A stretch of 37,617 nucleotides of DNA from an uncultured Muribaculaceae bacterium (GTDB taxonomy: Bacteria > Bacteroidota > Bacteroidia > Bacteroidales > Muribaculaceae): contig CAJTSR010000026.1 in assembly GCA_910579035.1 (NCBI GenBank), forward strand, positions 1 through 37,617, in the 5' to 3' direction. Each line of letters opens with the position of its first letter. The stretch's first letter is position 1. Both the position numbers and the translations under genes were made by a program. Under the pieces are notes generated by a model that saw nothing but the letters and a program-made list of their open reading frames with translations, searched no databases and had not been told where the DNA came from. Below, in pieces: positions 1 to 8,327 of this stretch.

Positions 1-76
1 CAGGCTCTCACAAGCCTTTGGCTCCAACGGGGAACCTTCATTCCTCATCGTTCTTCATCGGCGTGCATAGGGCATA
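1..76. other. Window edge, no gene recognised
   Basis: I see no open frame, RNA or repeat that I can support in these bases. They lie beyond the terminator of the tRNA gene and probably belong to a feature outside the window. Confidence 0.4.
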
Positions 77-118
77 TAAAAAGCAAAACGCCGATTATGT
101 TGATAATCAGCGTTTTGC
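77..118 (-). terminator. Terminator of the CAU-anticodon tRNA
   Basis: The arms at 83-98 and 103-118 pair almost perfectly (GCAAAACGC against GCGTTTTGC, then GATTAT against ATAATC, with one mismatch) around a 4-base loop. Read on the minus strand, the stem is followed by TTTTTATATG. It lies 22 bases past the tRNA 3' end, as expected for an intrinsic terminator of a single-tRNA transcript. Confidence 0.8.
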
Positions 119-140
119 CTTAATTTAACATTTGAATAAG

Positions 141-214
141 TGGTCCCACTTGGGCTTGAACCAAGGACTCCCTGATTATGAGTCAGGTGCTCTGACCAAC
201 TGAGCTATAGGACC
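141..214 (-). tRNA. tRNA with anticodon CAU (Met elongator or Ile2)
   Basis: On the minus strand a 74-base cloverleaf folds fully: acceptor GGTCCTA with TGGGACC, a D-arm with AGCTCAGTTGGTCAGAGC, an anticodon stem CCTGA/TCAGG with loop CTCATAA, and a T-arm with loop TTCAAGC. The discriminator is A and CCA is not encoded. CAU can mean elongator methionine, or isoleucine when C34 is modified to lysidine by TilS. The C4-G69 and C5-G68 acceptor pairs resemble known tRNA-Ile2, so the isotype is left open. The first 5' bases and the short D-loop argue against initiator tRNA. Confidence 0.93.
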
Positions 215-244
215 GTGCAAGCATCTTTTTCGTGTTTGCGAGTG

Positions 245-275
245 CAAAGTTAGCGCATTTTTTTTATTCTGCAAA
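245..275 (-). promoter_or_regulatory. Promoter of the CAU tRNA
   Basis: Read on the minus strand, a -7 box TAACTTTG (245-252) is preceded by a TTTG -33 box (272-275) with 19 bases between. This is the Bacteroidetes sigma-ABfr pattern, and it lies 30 bases from the tRNA 5' end. Confidence 0.75.
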
Positions 276-428
276 ATTTAATGGAAGTTTTTTTGCTGTT
301 TTTTGTTGTTTTTGTCCGATTCTTTCATTCTTTGTACTTTCTATGATATGGAAATTTCTTGGTTTACTGATGGTTGCGGGAGTAGTGGCGCGATTGGTGC
401 GCTTGGTGGATTTTTAATGAGAAATAAA

Positions 429-461
429 TTTGCTTTTACTCTTGACTTATTCGTATCTTTG
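429..461 (+). promoter_or_regulatory. Promoter of the large TPR gene
   Basis: TTTG at 429-432 and TATCTTTG at 454-461 are 21 bases apart, a full match to the Bacteroidetes consensus. The start codon lies 57 bases downstream. Confidence 0.75.
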
Positions 462-518
462 CATTGAAGGGCGCTCGTGGTTGAGTTATGCTCCTGACCT
501 TATATTTAAATCTGAAAA

Positions 519-3182
519 ATGAGTATAGGAATTTCTGCTAAAACGCGTTGTAACACTTCTGAATTTGTCGATTTGCTTCTTTCTTTTGAAGAGATGGGAC
601 GTAAGTCGGGTATGGAAGTTGTGTCTGATATGGACAATAAGACTATAGATCTCCGTTTTACGTCGAATGGTTTGGTCGAGGTTCGCGGCCACGATACCGA
701 TTCCGGCGTGGAGGTGGAGTTCGATTGCCAGACAAATATTCTTGGACCGGGTTTCCACACGCTTGTTGTGGATTTGCTTTGTGATGTGGCCGGGCAGTGT
801 GGCATTTCGTTTGACGTCGAAGATGAAACTGATTACTACGAGCATCGGGATTTCAGCCGTATGTGTCGAGAGCACTTTATGCCATGGCTTGGCCGGATAG
901 TGGACCTCTTGGAAGAGAAGTCGGGTAAGGACTATGGGAACATGCTTGTGAGTTATGATATGTCCTGGCCTGTTCCTGAGAATATTACCGGGAGCTATGT
1001 CACGCCGTTCGGCCGTTATCGCACGGCGAGAATTTTGGGCATAAAGAACTCCAAAGGTGTCGGAAGCCTCGCGCGTTTGTTTTTCCCGTGTTGCGACGAG
1101 AAGATAGACCATGCCCGTCTGATATGGCACGAGGCTATGCACCTGTTGTGGTGCCGCTGCTGTTTCATGCCTTCGAGCCGTAACGAGGAGGACGCCGAGG
1201 TGAACGGCAAGATTGCCAATCTGTTCGAGGAGCTGATATTGTCCGGCTCGGCTTTGCCTATACCGAAGAAAGAATATGTCGAGATATGTCGTCTTGACGG
1301 CCGTGAGCCCGTGGATATGTCTGGCGTGAAAGATTATGAGGCGGAATATGCCATCGGCTTCCGTCGCGGATTGGTTTCTTACCGTATCGGCAATGCCACA
1401 TTCCGGCTTCCGGGTAGCTTCTTGCAGTTTGAAGACGATAATACGATTGGTTACTGGGACGGGGCTGATGACGGCGAAGTTGTCCGAGTCACGGCTTATA
1501 AAACTGATGGGGAGGCTGAGTTTTTCTGTGGCGAAAATATCGTAAAAGTTTGTGAAGGCGAGGGCAATAACGGGCGCTATATGATAGCCGACGTAAGCGG
1601 GGAGGACGGAGCGCCTGTGATGCAGGTGCAGCTTGTAACAGAGCATCAGTTCACGCTATTCACACTGGCGTCGGCTGACGGTAAATCTGTCGATGAGGCT
1701 GTGGCAGATGCTAAGGCTTTTGCTGAGCGATTTACGGCGTCGAAAGAGGATATACTCAAAGTAGTGGAGCGTCTTGCCCGCAACGACGAGCATGTGCGTA
1801 TAATAGATATGCTGCTTGCCTTGCCCGAAGAAGAACTTACCGACGAGCTTAAGGGACAGCTTGCCCGGGCGTACAATAATAACGGGGAATACGAGAAGGC
1901 TCTTCCGCTGCTTGAGGCCACCGAGGAGTACGGGCGTGATAATGCCAATTGGAATTTCCGAATGGGATATTCTTACTTCTTCCTCGACAAATATGAAGAA
2001 TCGTGCAAATACTTTAAGCGGGCTCTTGAGATAGAGCCGGACGACGAGGACGCCAAATGGTTTGTCGCCCAGTGTGGCATATACAGTCCGTTCAGTCAGC
2101 GGGTACGTCGGTTCTGGGATTGGTTCGTGGAGCATCGAGGCGAAATCGAAGGCCTGCTTAAAGAGCCTAATGCCAATCGTGGGGCACTCGGTGCGCTTAT
2201 GGATTCGGGCATCGATATTCTTGGGGATAATGTGTACTATAATATAGGTGGCGACTTCGAGCTTACATTCGCTGTGGAGAGCGGTACTGAGTGCCACTAT
2301 CTCTATCCGTATCTTGTAGGGGCTATGCCCGAGGAGCTTAGGGATAAATGGAAGGTGTTCCCGTGCAAACAGGGGTGCGACAGCCGCGCTTTCACATTCG
2401 GCATGTACGACAAGGAGATTGACATATCCGAACTTCTTGTACGGGAGCAGTATGATGAAGAAAACGAGTCGTTCTCAATCAGCTATTATCACCCGGCGCT
2501 GGCCGAACTCGACGAAGCCAAGAGCGTAAATGCTTTCTATATAATCCTTGAACTAACAGTAGGGGAGGGCGTTACTTATAATTACGTAGACTCGGTAGAG
2601 GCAGTGCCCGATACTGCCGGCATGTACCCGATATGCGAACTTTCTGCCCGCATCAAGGAAACTGTTGAAAAGCATGGCGGTGAATATCATTCCAAGCCCA
2701 AACTTGGCTACACTGCGTATGAATGCAAGCCTTCGGACGGCGAACACGCGCTGCGAGAGGATATAATCTGCGGAGTGTCGCGCTATATGGCGCTTTGCCG
2801 CGACTATATGAGAAGCGACTCGTCGATTTTCTGCGACTTGGCCGCGCGTGGTGCTGATGCTATGTACCTCGTGATTACTTGCCCCGAGGGTATGGATTCA
2901 CGCGAGTTTCTCGACTTGCGTTACCGCGTCGAGGACTGGTGCGAGGAAATATTGTCGCGCGAAGAAACGCCCGGTATGGTGCTTGGCGGAGCTATGGGCT
3001 GCGACGGGCAGGCATATATCGATTTGATAGCCTATGACGGCCCGGCTTTCCGTCGCATGCTTATGGACGACGACGTGCTCGACAGCATGCTTTGCGGCGA
3101 AGACGGTATGGTGGCTGAGGCATATGTGTATGTTCAGGAATTTATGCGAAATGCACCCACTACCACGTTGCGCGACATATAG
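519..3182 (+). CDS. Large TPR-containing protein of unknown function
   Basis: An 887-residue, acidic, apparently cytoplasmic protein with no signal peptide or membrane segment. Residues 1-290 form an N-terminal region of unknown fold. About residues 440-530 hold two or three tetratricopeptide repeats (for example DNANWNFRMGYSYFFLDKYE, then ALEIEPDDEDAKW). The rest is an alpha/beta region I cannot assign. Similar long TPR proteins are common as unnamed genes in Bacteroidales, and I know no reaction for them. HEAMH at residues 204-208 matches the HExxH metallopeptidase pattern, but I see no clear third ligand. The gene stands alone under its own promoter, and the ATG at 519 follows an A-rich stretch. 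The coding call is very sure; the function is unknown. Confidence 0.9.
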   Translation: MSIGISAKTRCNTSEFVDLLLSFEEMGRKSGMEVVSDMDNKTIDLRFTSNGLVEVRGHDTDSGVEVEFDCQTNILGPGFHTLVVDLLCDVAGQCGISFDVEDETDYYEHRDFSRMCREHFMPWLGRIVDLLEEKSGKDYGNMLVSYDMSWPVPENITGSYVTPFGRYRTARILGIKNSKGVGSLARLFFPCCDEKIDHARLIWHEAMHLLWCRCCFMPSSRNEEDAEVNGKIANLFEELILSGSALPIPKKEYVEICRLDGREPVDMSGVKDYEAEYAIGFRRGLVSYRIGNATFRLPGSFLQFEDDNTIGYWDGADDGEVVRVTAYKTDGEAEFFCGENIVKVCEGEGNNGRYMIADVSGEDGAPVMQVQLVTEHQFTLFTLASADGKSVDEAVADAKAFAERFTASKEDILKVVERLARNDEHVRIIDMLLALPEEELTDELKGQLARAYNNNGEYEKALPLLEATEEYGRDNANWNFRMGYSYFFLDKYEESCKYFKRALEIEPDDEDAKWFVAQCGIYSPFSQRVRRFWDWFVEHRGEIEGLLKEPNANRGALGALMDSGIDILGDNVYYNIGGDFELTFAVESGTECHYLYPYLVGAMPEELRDKWKVFPCKQGCDSRAFTFGMYDKEIDISELLVREQYDEENESFSISYYHPALAELDEAKSVNAFYIILELTVGEGVTYNYVDSVEAVPDTAGMYPICELSARIKETVEKHGGEYHSKPKLGYTAYECKPSDGEHALREDIICGVSRYMALCRDYMRSDSSIFCDLAARGADAMYLVITCPEGMDSREFLDLRYRVEDWCEEILSREETPGMVLGGAMGCDGQAYIDLIAYDGPAFRRMLMDDDVLDSMLCGEDGMVAEAYVYVQEFMRNAPTTTLRDI

Positions 3183-3230
3183 GCGGGCAACATGGGTTTA
3201 ACAACGTCTAAAAAAGTATAAAAGCGCCAA

Positions 3231-3263
3231 TTTGGCAGATTTGTTCCTTTGGCATATTGTTTG
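3231..3263 (+). promoter_or_regulatory. htpG: Possible htpG promoter
   Basis: TTTG at 3231-3234 is followed 20 bases later by TATTGTTTG, which has one extra base compared with TAnnTTTG. Its place 43 bases before htpG fits, but the -7 match is imperfect. Confidence 0.4.
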
Positions 3264-3305
3264 CATATGTGTTGTACATAAGGACAAATCAAAAAATACG
3301 AATAT

Positions 3306-5351
3306 ATGCAGAAAGGAACAATCGGAGTAACTACCGAGAATATATTCCCGGTAATCAAAAAGTTTCTATACAGCGATCACGAAATATTCCTGCGCGAGCT
3401 GGTGTCGAACGCAGTCGATGCCACACAGAAGTTGCGCGCTCTTGCCTCGTTCGGCGAGTTCAAGGGTGAAACAGGGCCTCTTGATGTTCGCGTTACGGTC
3501 GACAAAGAAGCCGGCACGCTCACTGTCAGTGACCGTGGCATAGGTATGACCGCCGAAGATGTCGACAAGTACATCAACCAGATAGCATTCTCCGGCGCAG
3601 AAGAATTTCTGAACAAATACAAGGATACCGCAGCGAGCATTATCGGCCACTTCGGCCTTGGCTTCTACTCGGCCTTTATGGTGGCCAAGAAGGTTGTCAT
3701 AGAGAGTCTTTCGTGGCATGAGGGCGCAGAGCCGGTGCGCTGGGAGTGCGACGGTTCGCCTGAGTACTCCATGGGCAAGGGTGAACGTGCCGAGCGCGGT
3801 ACCGACATCGTGCTGTATATCGACGATGAAAGCAAGGAATTCCTTGAACAGCAGCGTGTCGATATGCTATTGCGCAAATATTGCCGCTTCCTGCCCGTCC
3901 CTGTAATCAGCGGCAAAGAAATGGAATACAAGGACGGCGACTGGGTGGCTACCGACCGCGACTTAGTGGTGAACAACACCGAGCCGCAGTGGATGAAGAA
4001 ACCCGCCGACCTTACCGACGAAGACTACCTGAAATTCTATCAGGAGCTGTACCCCGGGCAGGACGAGCCCTTGTTCTGGATACACCTCAATGTCGATTAT
4101 CCGTTCAATCTCACGGGCATACTCTTCTTCCCCAAGATTAAGAACAATTTCGACATAAACCGCAACCGTATACAGCTCTACAGCAATCAAGTGTTTGTCA
4201 CGGACTCTGTAGAAGGCGTCGTGCCCGAGTTTATGCAGCTGCTCCAAGGTGTTATCGACTCTCCGGATATACCGCTGAACGTGTCGCGCTCGTACCTTCA
4301 GGCCGATACCGCAGTCAAGAAAATATCAGGTTATATAACCAAGAAAGTGGCTTCGCGTCTTGACGAACTGTTCAAAGTCGATCGTGCCGATTTTGAAAAG
4401 AAATGGGACGACATACGCATATTCATCGTATACGGTATGCTGACCGATGAAAAGTTCTGCGATGCCGCTATGAAGTTTATGTTGCTCCGCGATACCGAAG
4501 GACGCTATTTCACCCTCGAGGAATACAAGACTCTCGTAGAGGCCGAGCAGACCGACTCCGAGGGCAAGATAGTGTATCTGTACGCCACCAACGCTACCGA
4601 GCAGTATAACTATATCAAGGCGGCAAACGACAAAGGCTATAACGTGCTCCTTCTCGACGGACAGCTCGACAATCACTTTGTAGGCCTGCTTGAGCGCAAA
4701 CTCGAGAACACGAGCCTTGTGCGTGTCGATTCCGACGTGGTGAGCAATCTTATCCGCAAGTCGGACAAGAAAGTGGCGGATCTCACGCCTGTGCAGCGTA
4801 CCATTCTGTCGCAGTTGTTTGAAGTAGCTCCCGGAAAGGTCGAGAAAACATCGTTCGTGGTTCAGTTCGAGGCAATGTCGCCCAACGATCTGCCTATCGT
4901 CCTTACGCAGAACGAATATATGCGCCGTATGAAGGAAATGGCCGCCATGCAGCCGGGTATGAGTTTCTATGGTGAGCTGCCCGACAGTTACACGCTGGTG
5001 GTAAATACCGAAAATCCTGTGATAAAGGATATTTCGGCAAAGGCCGACAAGGCGCTTGATGCCACCGTGCGACCGCTCGCAGATAAAATAGAGGCAGATA
5101 ATGCCGCTATAAACGCGGCTCGTGAGGCTGCCGCCAGCGAAGGCTTGCAAGGAGAGGCCAAGACAAAGGTTGACGAGCTTGAAAAAGCTGTGGGAGAAGC
5201 GCGAAAGGCTCAGAACGAGGCCATCGCCGCTTACGCCAAGGGCGAGCCTGTGGTAAGCCAGCTTATAGACCTTGCATTGCTTGGCAACGGCTTGCTTAAG
5301 GGCGAGCATCTGAGTGACTTCATCGCTCGCTCCGTAGAGCTTCTGAAATAA
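3306..5351 (+). CDS. htpG: Molecular chaperone HtpG (Hsp90 family)
   Basis: ATP-dependent cytosolic chaperone that helps late folding of client proteins and acts as a dimer. The N-terminal GHKL ATPase motifs are plain: ELVSNAVDA with E31 and N35, the D77-containing SDRGIGM, and the lid GHFGLGF at about 114-120. The middle domain follows with IQLYSNQVF and SRSYLQ. The C-terminal part holds an alanine- and lysine-rich helical stretch (about residues 560-630). At 681 residues it is full length for Bacteroidetes HtpG. The ATG at 3306 gives the usual start MQKGTIGVTTEN. It has its own terminator just downstream, so it appears to be one transcription unit. Confidence 0.98.
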   Translation: MQKGTIGVTTENIFPVIKKFLYSDHEIFLRELVSNAVDATQKLRALASFGEFKGETGPLDVRVTVDKEAGTLTVSDRGIGMTAEDVDKYINQIAFSGAEEFLNKYKDTAASIIGHFGLGFYSAFMVAKKVVIESLSWHEGAEPVRWECDGSPEYSMGKGERAERGTDIVLYIDDESKEFLEQQRVDMLLRKYCRFLPVPVISGKEMEYKDGDWVATDRDLVVNNTEPQWMKKPADLTDEDYLKFYQELYPGQDEPLFWIHLNVDYPFNLTGILFFPKIKNNFDINRNRIQLYSNQVFVTDSVEGVVPEFMQLLQGVIDSPDIPLNVSRSYLQADTAVKKISGYITKKVASRLDELFKVDRADFEKKWDDIRIFIVYGMLTDEKFCDAAMKFMLLRDTEGRYFTLEEYKTLVEAEQTDSEGKIVYLYATNATEQYNYIKAANDKGYNVLLLDGQLDNHFVGLLERKLENTSLVRVDSDVVSNLIRKSDKKVADLTPVQRTILSQLFEVAPGKVEKTSFVVQFEAMSPNDLPIVLTQNEYMRRMKEMAAMQPGMSFYGELPDSYTLVVNTENPVIKDISAKADKALDATVRPLADKIEADNAAINAAREAAASEGLQGEAKTKVDELEKAVGEARKAQNEAIAAYAKGEPVVSQLIDLALLGNGLLKGEHLSDFIARSVELLK

Positions 5352-5398
5352 TTGCAGGTCTTTAGCAGATATTATTGAACACCCTCTTAAAATGAAAG

Positions 5399-5444
5399 AC
5401 CGGGACTTCCGTGTAGTTATCACGACAGGAAGTCCCGGTTTTCT
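5399..5444 (+). terminator. htpG: htpG terminator
   Basis: Perfect 12-bp stem: ACCGGGACTTCC (5399-5410) pairs with GGAAGTCCCGGT (5428-5439), followed by TTTTC. It lies 47 bases after the htpG stop codon. Confidence 0.88.
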
Positions 5445-5499
5445 ATCAAATGAGAAATATTGCCGCAATAAGGTCGAGGTGTGTTTCGTTAAAATCTAT

Positions 5500-7467
5500 A
5501 TGGGAAAGATTTTAAACGGGATAATATTGTGCCTTGTTGCCTCGTTGCTGGCTGCTTGTGGTGGCCCGAAGATTGCCACGGCAAACGAGCAGATGGAGCG
5601 TGGCGAGTATTTCGATGCCTCCAAGACATATCGCAAGATATATAACAAGCTTACCAAGAGGGAGGAACGTCCCCTCCGTGGCGAGATAGCATTCAAGATG
5701 GCTGAATGCCACCGCCGTCTTGGCCAATATGCGCGTGCGGCTGCCGCATATCAGAATGCAGCCCGATACGGCTATGCCGATTCGACTCTTTACCTGCACC
5801 TTGCACAGATGCAGCATTCTACCGGGCAGTACGCGGCGGCGGTGAAGAGCTATAGCGAGTATCTGTCTTTCCGACCGTCGGATTTTGTGGCGCAGAACGG
5901 TATAATCGGTGCGCGTATGGCTCTTGAAAAGAAGGGTGCCACACGCTATGTGGTAAAGAATGCCAAGCTATTCAACAGCCGCCGGGCGGATTACTCGCCT
6001 ATGTTCTCCGACCGTAGCCTTGACCAATTGTATTTCACGACTACCAACGAGAACGCCACAGGAACCCGCAAGAGTGAGATTACCGGTATGAAGAAAGGCG
6101 ACATTTGGTTTGCCGGGCGCAACGAACGCGGCGAATGGAAGCGTCCTGAGCCGGCAGAGGGCGAACTTAATACCGATTTTGACGAAGGCACGCCGGCTTT
6201 CAGTCCTGATGGAAGCACCATGTACCTGAGCCGTGCTCGCCGTGAGCCGAACTCGAACACCGGCGTGGAGATATACACTTCGCAACGTTCCGATGCCAAG
6301 TGGAGCGCGCCGGTGAAATTCGACATCACGGCCGACACAATATCGAGCTACGCCCACCCGGCGGTATCGCCCGACGGCCGATGGCTCTATTTTGCCAGCG
6401 ATATGCCGGGAGGGCAGGGCGGCCTTGACTTGTGGCGAATCAATCTTCACGAGCGGCAAGGCTCTCTTGAAAATCTCGGCGAATGGATCAATACTCCCGG
6501 GAACGAGATGTTTCCGTATGTGCGTACTGACTCTGTGCTGTATTTTGCGTCCAATGGTCATCCGGGATATGGAGGCCTTGACATATTCAGAGCCGAGCTT
6601 ACTCCGTCGGGGGGCTGGAAGGTGACCAATATGGGCACCCCGGTCAATTCGGCTTCCGACGATTTCGGCATAACGTTCGGCGAGGGTGAGAGTGGTTTTT
6701 TCAGCTCTAACCGTGGCGATACCAGAGGCTATGACCATATTTTTTCGTTAGAGCTTCCTGAATTGAAGATACTTATAAGTGGTTGGGTTCTTGACCGCGA
6801 TGAGGAGCCGGTGCCTAATGCCGTGATAAGGATAGTGGGCAACGACGGCTCTAACCAGAAGCAGGTGGCTCGCTCCGACGGTTCGTTCTCTTTCCCGCTC
6901 GACCGTGGTGTGAGCTATGTGATGCTTGCCGGTGCCAAAGGGTATCTGAATGCCAAGCAGGAGTTTACGAGCGACACGGCTGAGGAAGACGCCGAATATT
7001 CGGTCGATTTTATCCTTGCGTCTGTCACAAAGCCTGTTGTGATAGATAATATATTTTACGATTTCGACAGGGCCACGCTTAGACCTGAGTCGAAAACCGC
7101 GCTCGACGAGATGGCACAGGTACTTCGCGATAATCCTAATGTGACTATCGAAATGGCTTCCCACACCGACCGCAAAGGATCGGAGGAATACAATATCAAC
7201 CTGTCGGCACGACGGGCAAAGTCGGTAATAGACTATCTGATATCCGTGGGTATAGCGCCGGAGCGTCTGCAAAGCCAGGGCTACGGAAAATCGCGACCCA
7301 AGACCATAACCAAGAAGCTGGCTCGTGAATATCCCCAGTTCCAAGAGGGGCAGGAGCTGACAGAGGAGTTCATTCTTTCTCTGCCGGAGGCTGACCAGGA
7401 GGTTGCCGACCAGATAAACCGTCGTACAGAGTTTCAGGTTCTGTCTATAGATTATAAGATGTACTGA
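5500..7467 (+). CDS. OmpA-family lipoprotein with TPR and propeller domains (PorE-like)
   Basis: Probable periplasm-facing lipoprotein that ties the outer membrane to peptidoglycan. I start it at the ATG at 5500, because the protein then begins with a lipoprotein signal ending in LLAAC (lipidated Cys20); the longer frame would begin inside the htpG terminator. Order of parts in the 655 residues: TPRs (about 25-130), PD40/WD40-like blades with repeated SPDG and GGLD(L/I) motifs (140-420), a carboxypeptidase-regulatory-like beta domain (430-510), and a C-terminal OmpA domain with YDFDRATLR and SHTDRKGSEEYN. This layout matches PorE of the type IX secretion system and its many paralogs. No other Por gene is nearby, so a secretion role is not shown. 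Its stop overlaps the next start by one base. Confidence 0.92.
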   Translation: MGKILNGIILCLVASLLAACGGPKIATANEQMERGEYFDASKTYRKIYNKLTKREERPLRGEIAFKMAECHRRLGQYARAAAAYQNAARYGYADSTLYLHLAQMQHSTGQYAAAVKSYSEYLSFRPSDFVAQNGIIGARMALEKKGATRYVVKNAKLFNSRRADYSPMFSDRSLDQLYFTTTNENATGTRKSEITGMKKGDIWFAGRNERGEWKRPEPAEGELNTDFDEGTPAFSPDGSTMYLSRARREPNSNTGVEIYTSQRSDAKWSAPVKFDITADTISSYAHPAVSPDGRWLYFASDMPGGQGGLDLWRINLHERQGSLENLGEWINTPGNEMFPYVRTDSVLYFASNGHPGYGGLDIFRAELTPSGGWKVTNMGTPVNSASDDFGITFGEGESGFFSSNRGDTRGYDHIFSLELPELKILISGWVLDRDEEPVPNAVIRIVGNDGSNQKQVARSDGSFSFPLDRGVSYVMLAGAKGYLNAKQEFTSDTAEEDAEYSVDFILASVTKPVVIDNIFYDFDRATLRPESKTALDEMAQVLRDNPNVTIEMASHTDRKGSEEYNINLSARRAKSVIDYLISVGIAPERLQSQGYGKSRPKTITKKLAREYPQFQEGQELTEEFILSLPEADQEVADQINRRTEFQVLSIDYKMY

Positions 7468-8327
7468 TGCGTTTTCGTACCGAGATAGAATCAATCAAAG
7501 CGTGCTTCGAGCTTGGTCACGCCGACAAGATGGTGCTGCTCGGCTCCTGCTTTACCGACGAGGTGGGCTCGCGCCTTGCTGCCGACGGCTTCGATGTGTG
7601 TGCCAATCCATTCGGGGCGCTGTATAACCCTATGTCGATATGCCGATGTATAGCCCGCATACTGTCGGGAGAGGCATATTCCGAGGCCGATCTTACCTCG
7701 GGTCCGCGAGGCTATCATTGTCTTGATTATGCCACGCGCTATAGCGGAGCGGACATTGCAGCGTTGCTTGGCGTTCTCAATGATGACGCTTCGAGGCTTC
7801 GTGAAGCGCTTTGCGCAGGTCCTACAGTGTTCCTTACATTTGGCACTGCTTATGTTTACCATCTGCGAGAGGACGGTCGGGTGGTGGGTAACTGCCATAA
7901 ATTCCCTGCCGGCGTTTTTGACCGTCGTCTGCTTTCTGTCGACGAGATAGTGGCCGCGGTTAGCGATTCCTTGCATCGTATGCGCGACGCAGGAGTGCGG
8001 CGAGTGGTGTTTACCGTGAGTCCGATACGCCATGTGGCCGACGGGCTCCACGGCAATACCGTTAGCAAGGCCGTGCTTCACCTTGCTGTGGAGCAGCTTT
8101 GCGCCGAGTGGGACGGCTTTGTTTCATATTTCCCGGCATATGAGATGATGATTGATGATTTGCGGGATTATCGTTTTTATGCTGCCGATATGAAGCACCC
8201 GTCCGATGTGGCGGTGGATTATATCTACGAGTTTTTTTCTCATACATATTTTAATGCCGATACCCGGAGAGAGGCTGTGGAATATCGTCGGCAGTACAAG
8301 GCCTCTCTTCATCGACCGATATTATGA
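7467..8327 (+). CDS. GSCFA domain-containing protein
   Basis: A 286-residue protein whose N-terminus carries the family signature GSCFTDEVG (residues 26-34), then NPFGALYNP. GSCFA proteins are related to SGNH/GDSL hydrolases. Ser27 would be the nucleophile and the D-x-K-H in ADMKHPSD near the C-terminus the rest of the triad. The substrate is unknown; an acyl or acetyl ester is the usual guess for this fold. The start codon overlaps the previous stop (TGATG) and its own stop overlaps the murF-alr start (ATGA). It is therefore translationally coupled between an envelope lipoprotein and a peptidoglycan enzyme, which suggests, without proving, a cell-wall role. Confidence 0.92.
   Translation: MRFRTEIESIKACFELGHADKMVLLGSCFTDEVGSRLAADGFDVCANPFGALYNPMSICRCIARILSGEAYSEADLTSGPRGYHCLDYATRYSGADIAALLGVLNDDASRLREALCAGPTVFLTFGTAYVYHLREDGRVVGNCHKFPAGVFDRRLLSVDEIVAAVSDSLHRMRDAGVRRVVFTVSPIRHVADGLHGNTVSKAVLHLAVEQLCAEWDGFVSYFPAYEMMIDDLRDYRFYAADMKHPSDVAVDYIYEFFSHTYFNADTRREAVEYRRQYKASLHRPIL

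Noticed and set aside
232..417. 61-codon plus-strand frame
   Set aside because: It overlaps the tRNA promoter on the other strand and is a phenylalanine-rich reading of a T-rich spacer.
1128..1142. HEAMH metallopeptidase-like motif in the large TPR protein
   Set aside because: No third zinc ligand or protease fold is recognisable, and the surrounding LLWCRCCFMPSSRNEE resembles a structural segment of this TPR family as I remember it; probably chance.
486..1646. 386-codon minus-strand open frame
   Set aside because: Antisense shadow of the TPR gene, with no known domain; the high GC third positions of the plus-strand gene explain it.
5392..5499. 36-residue N-terminal extension of the OmpA-family lipoprotein
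   Set aside because: It would overlap the htpG terminator and would bury the lipoprotein signal that starts at the next ATG.
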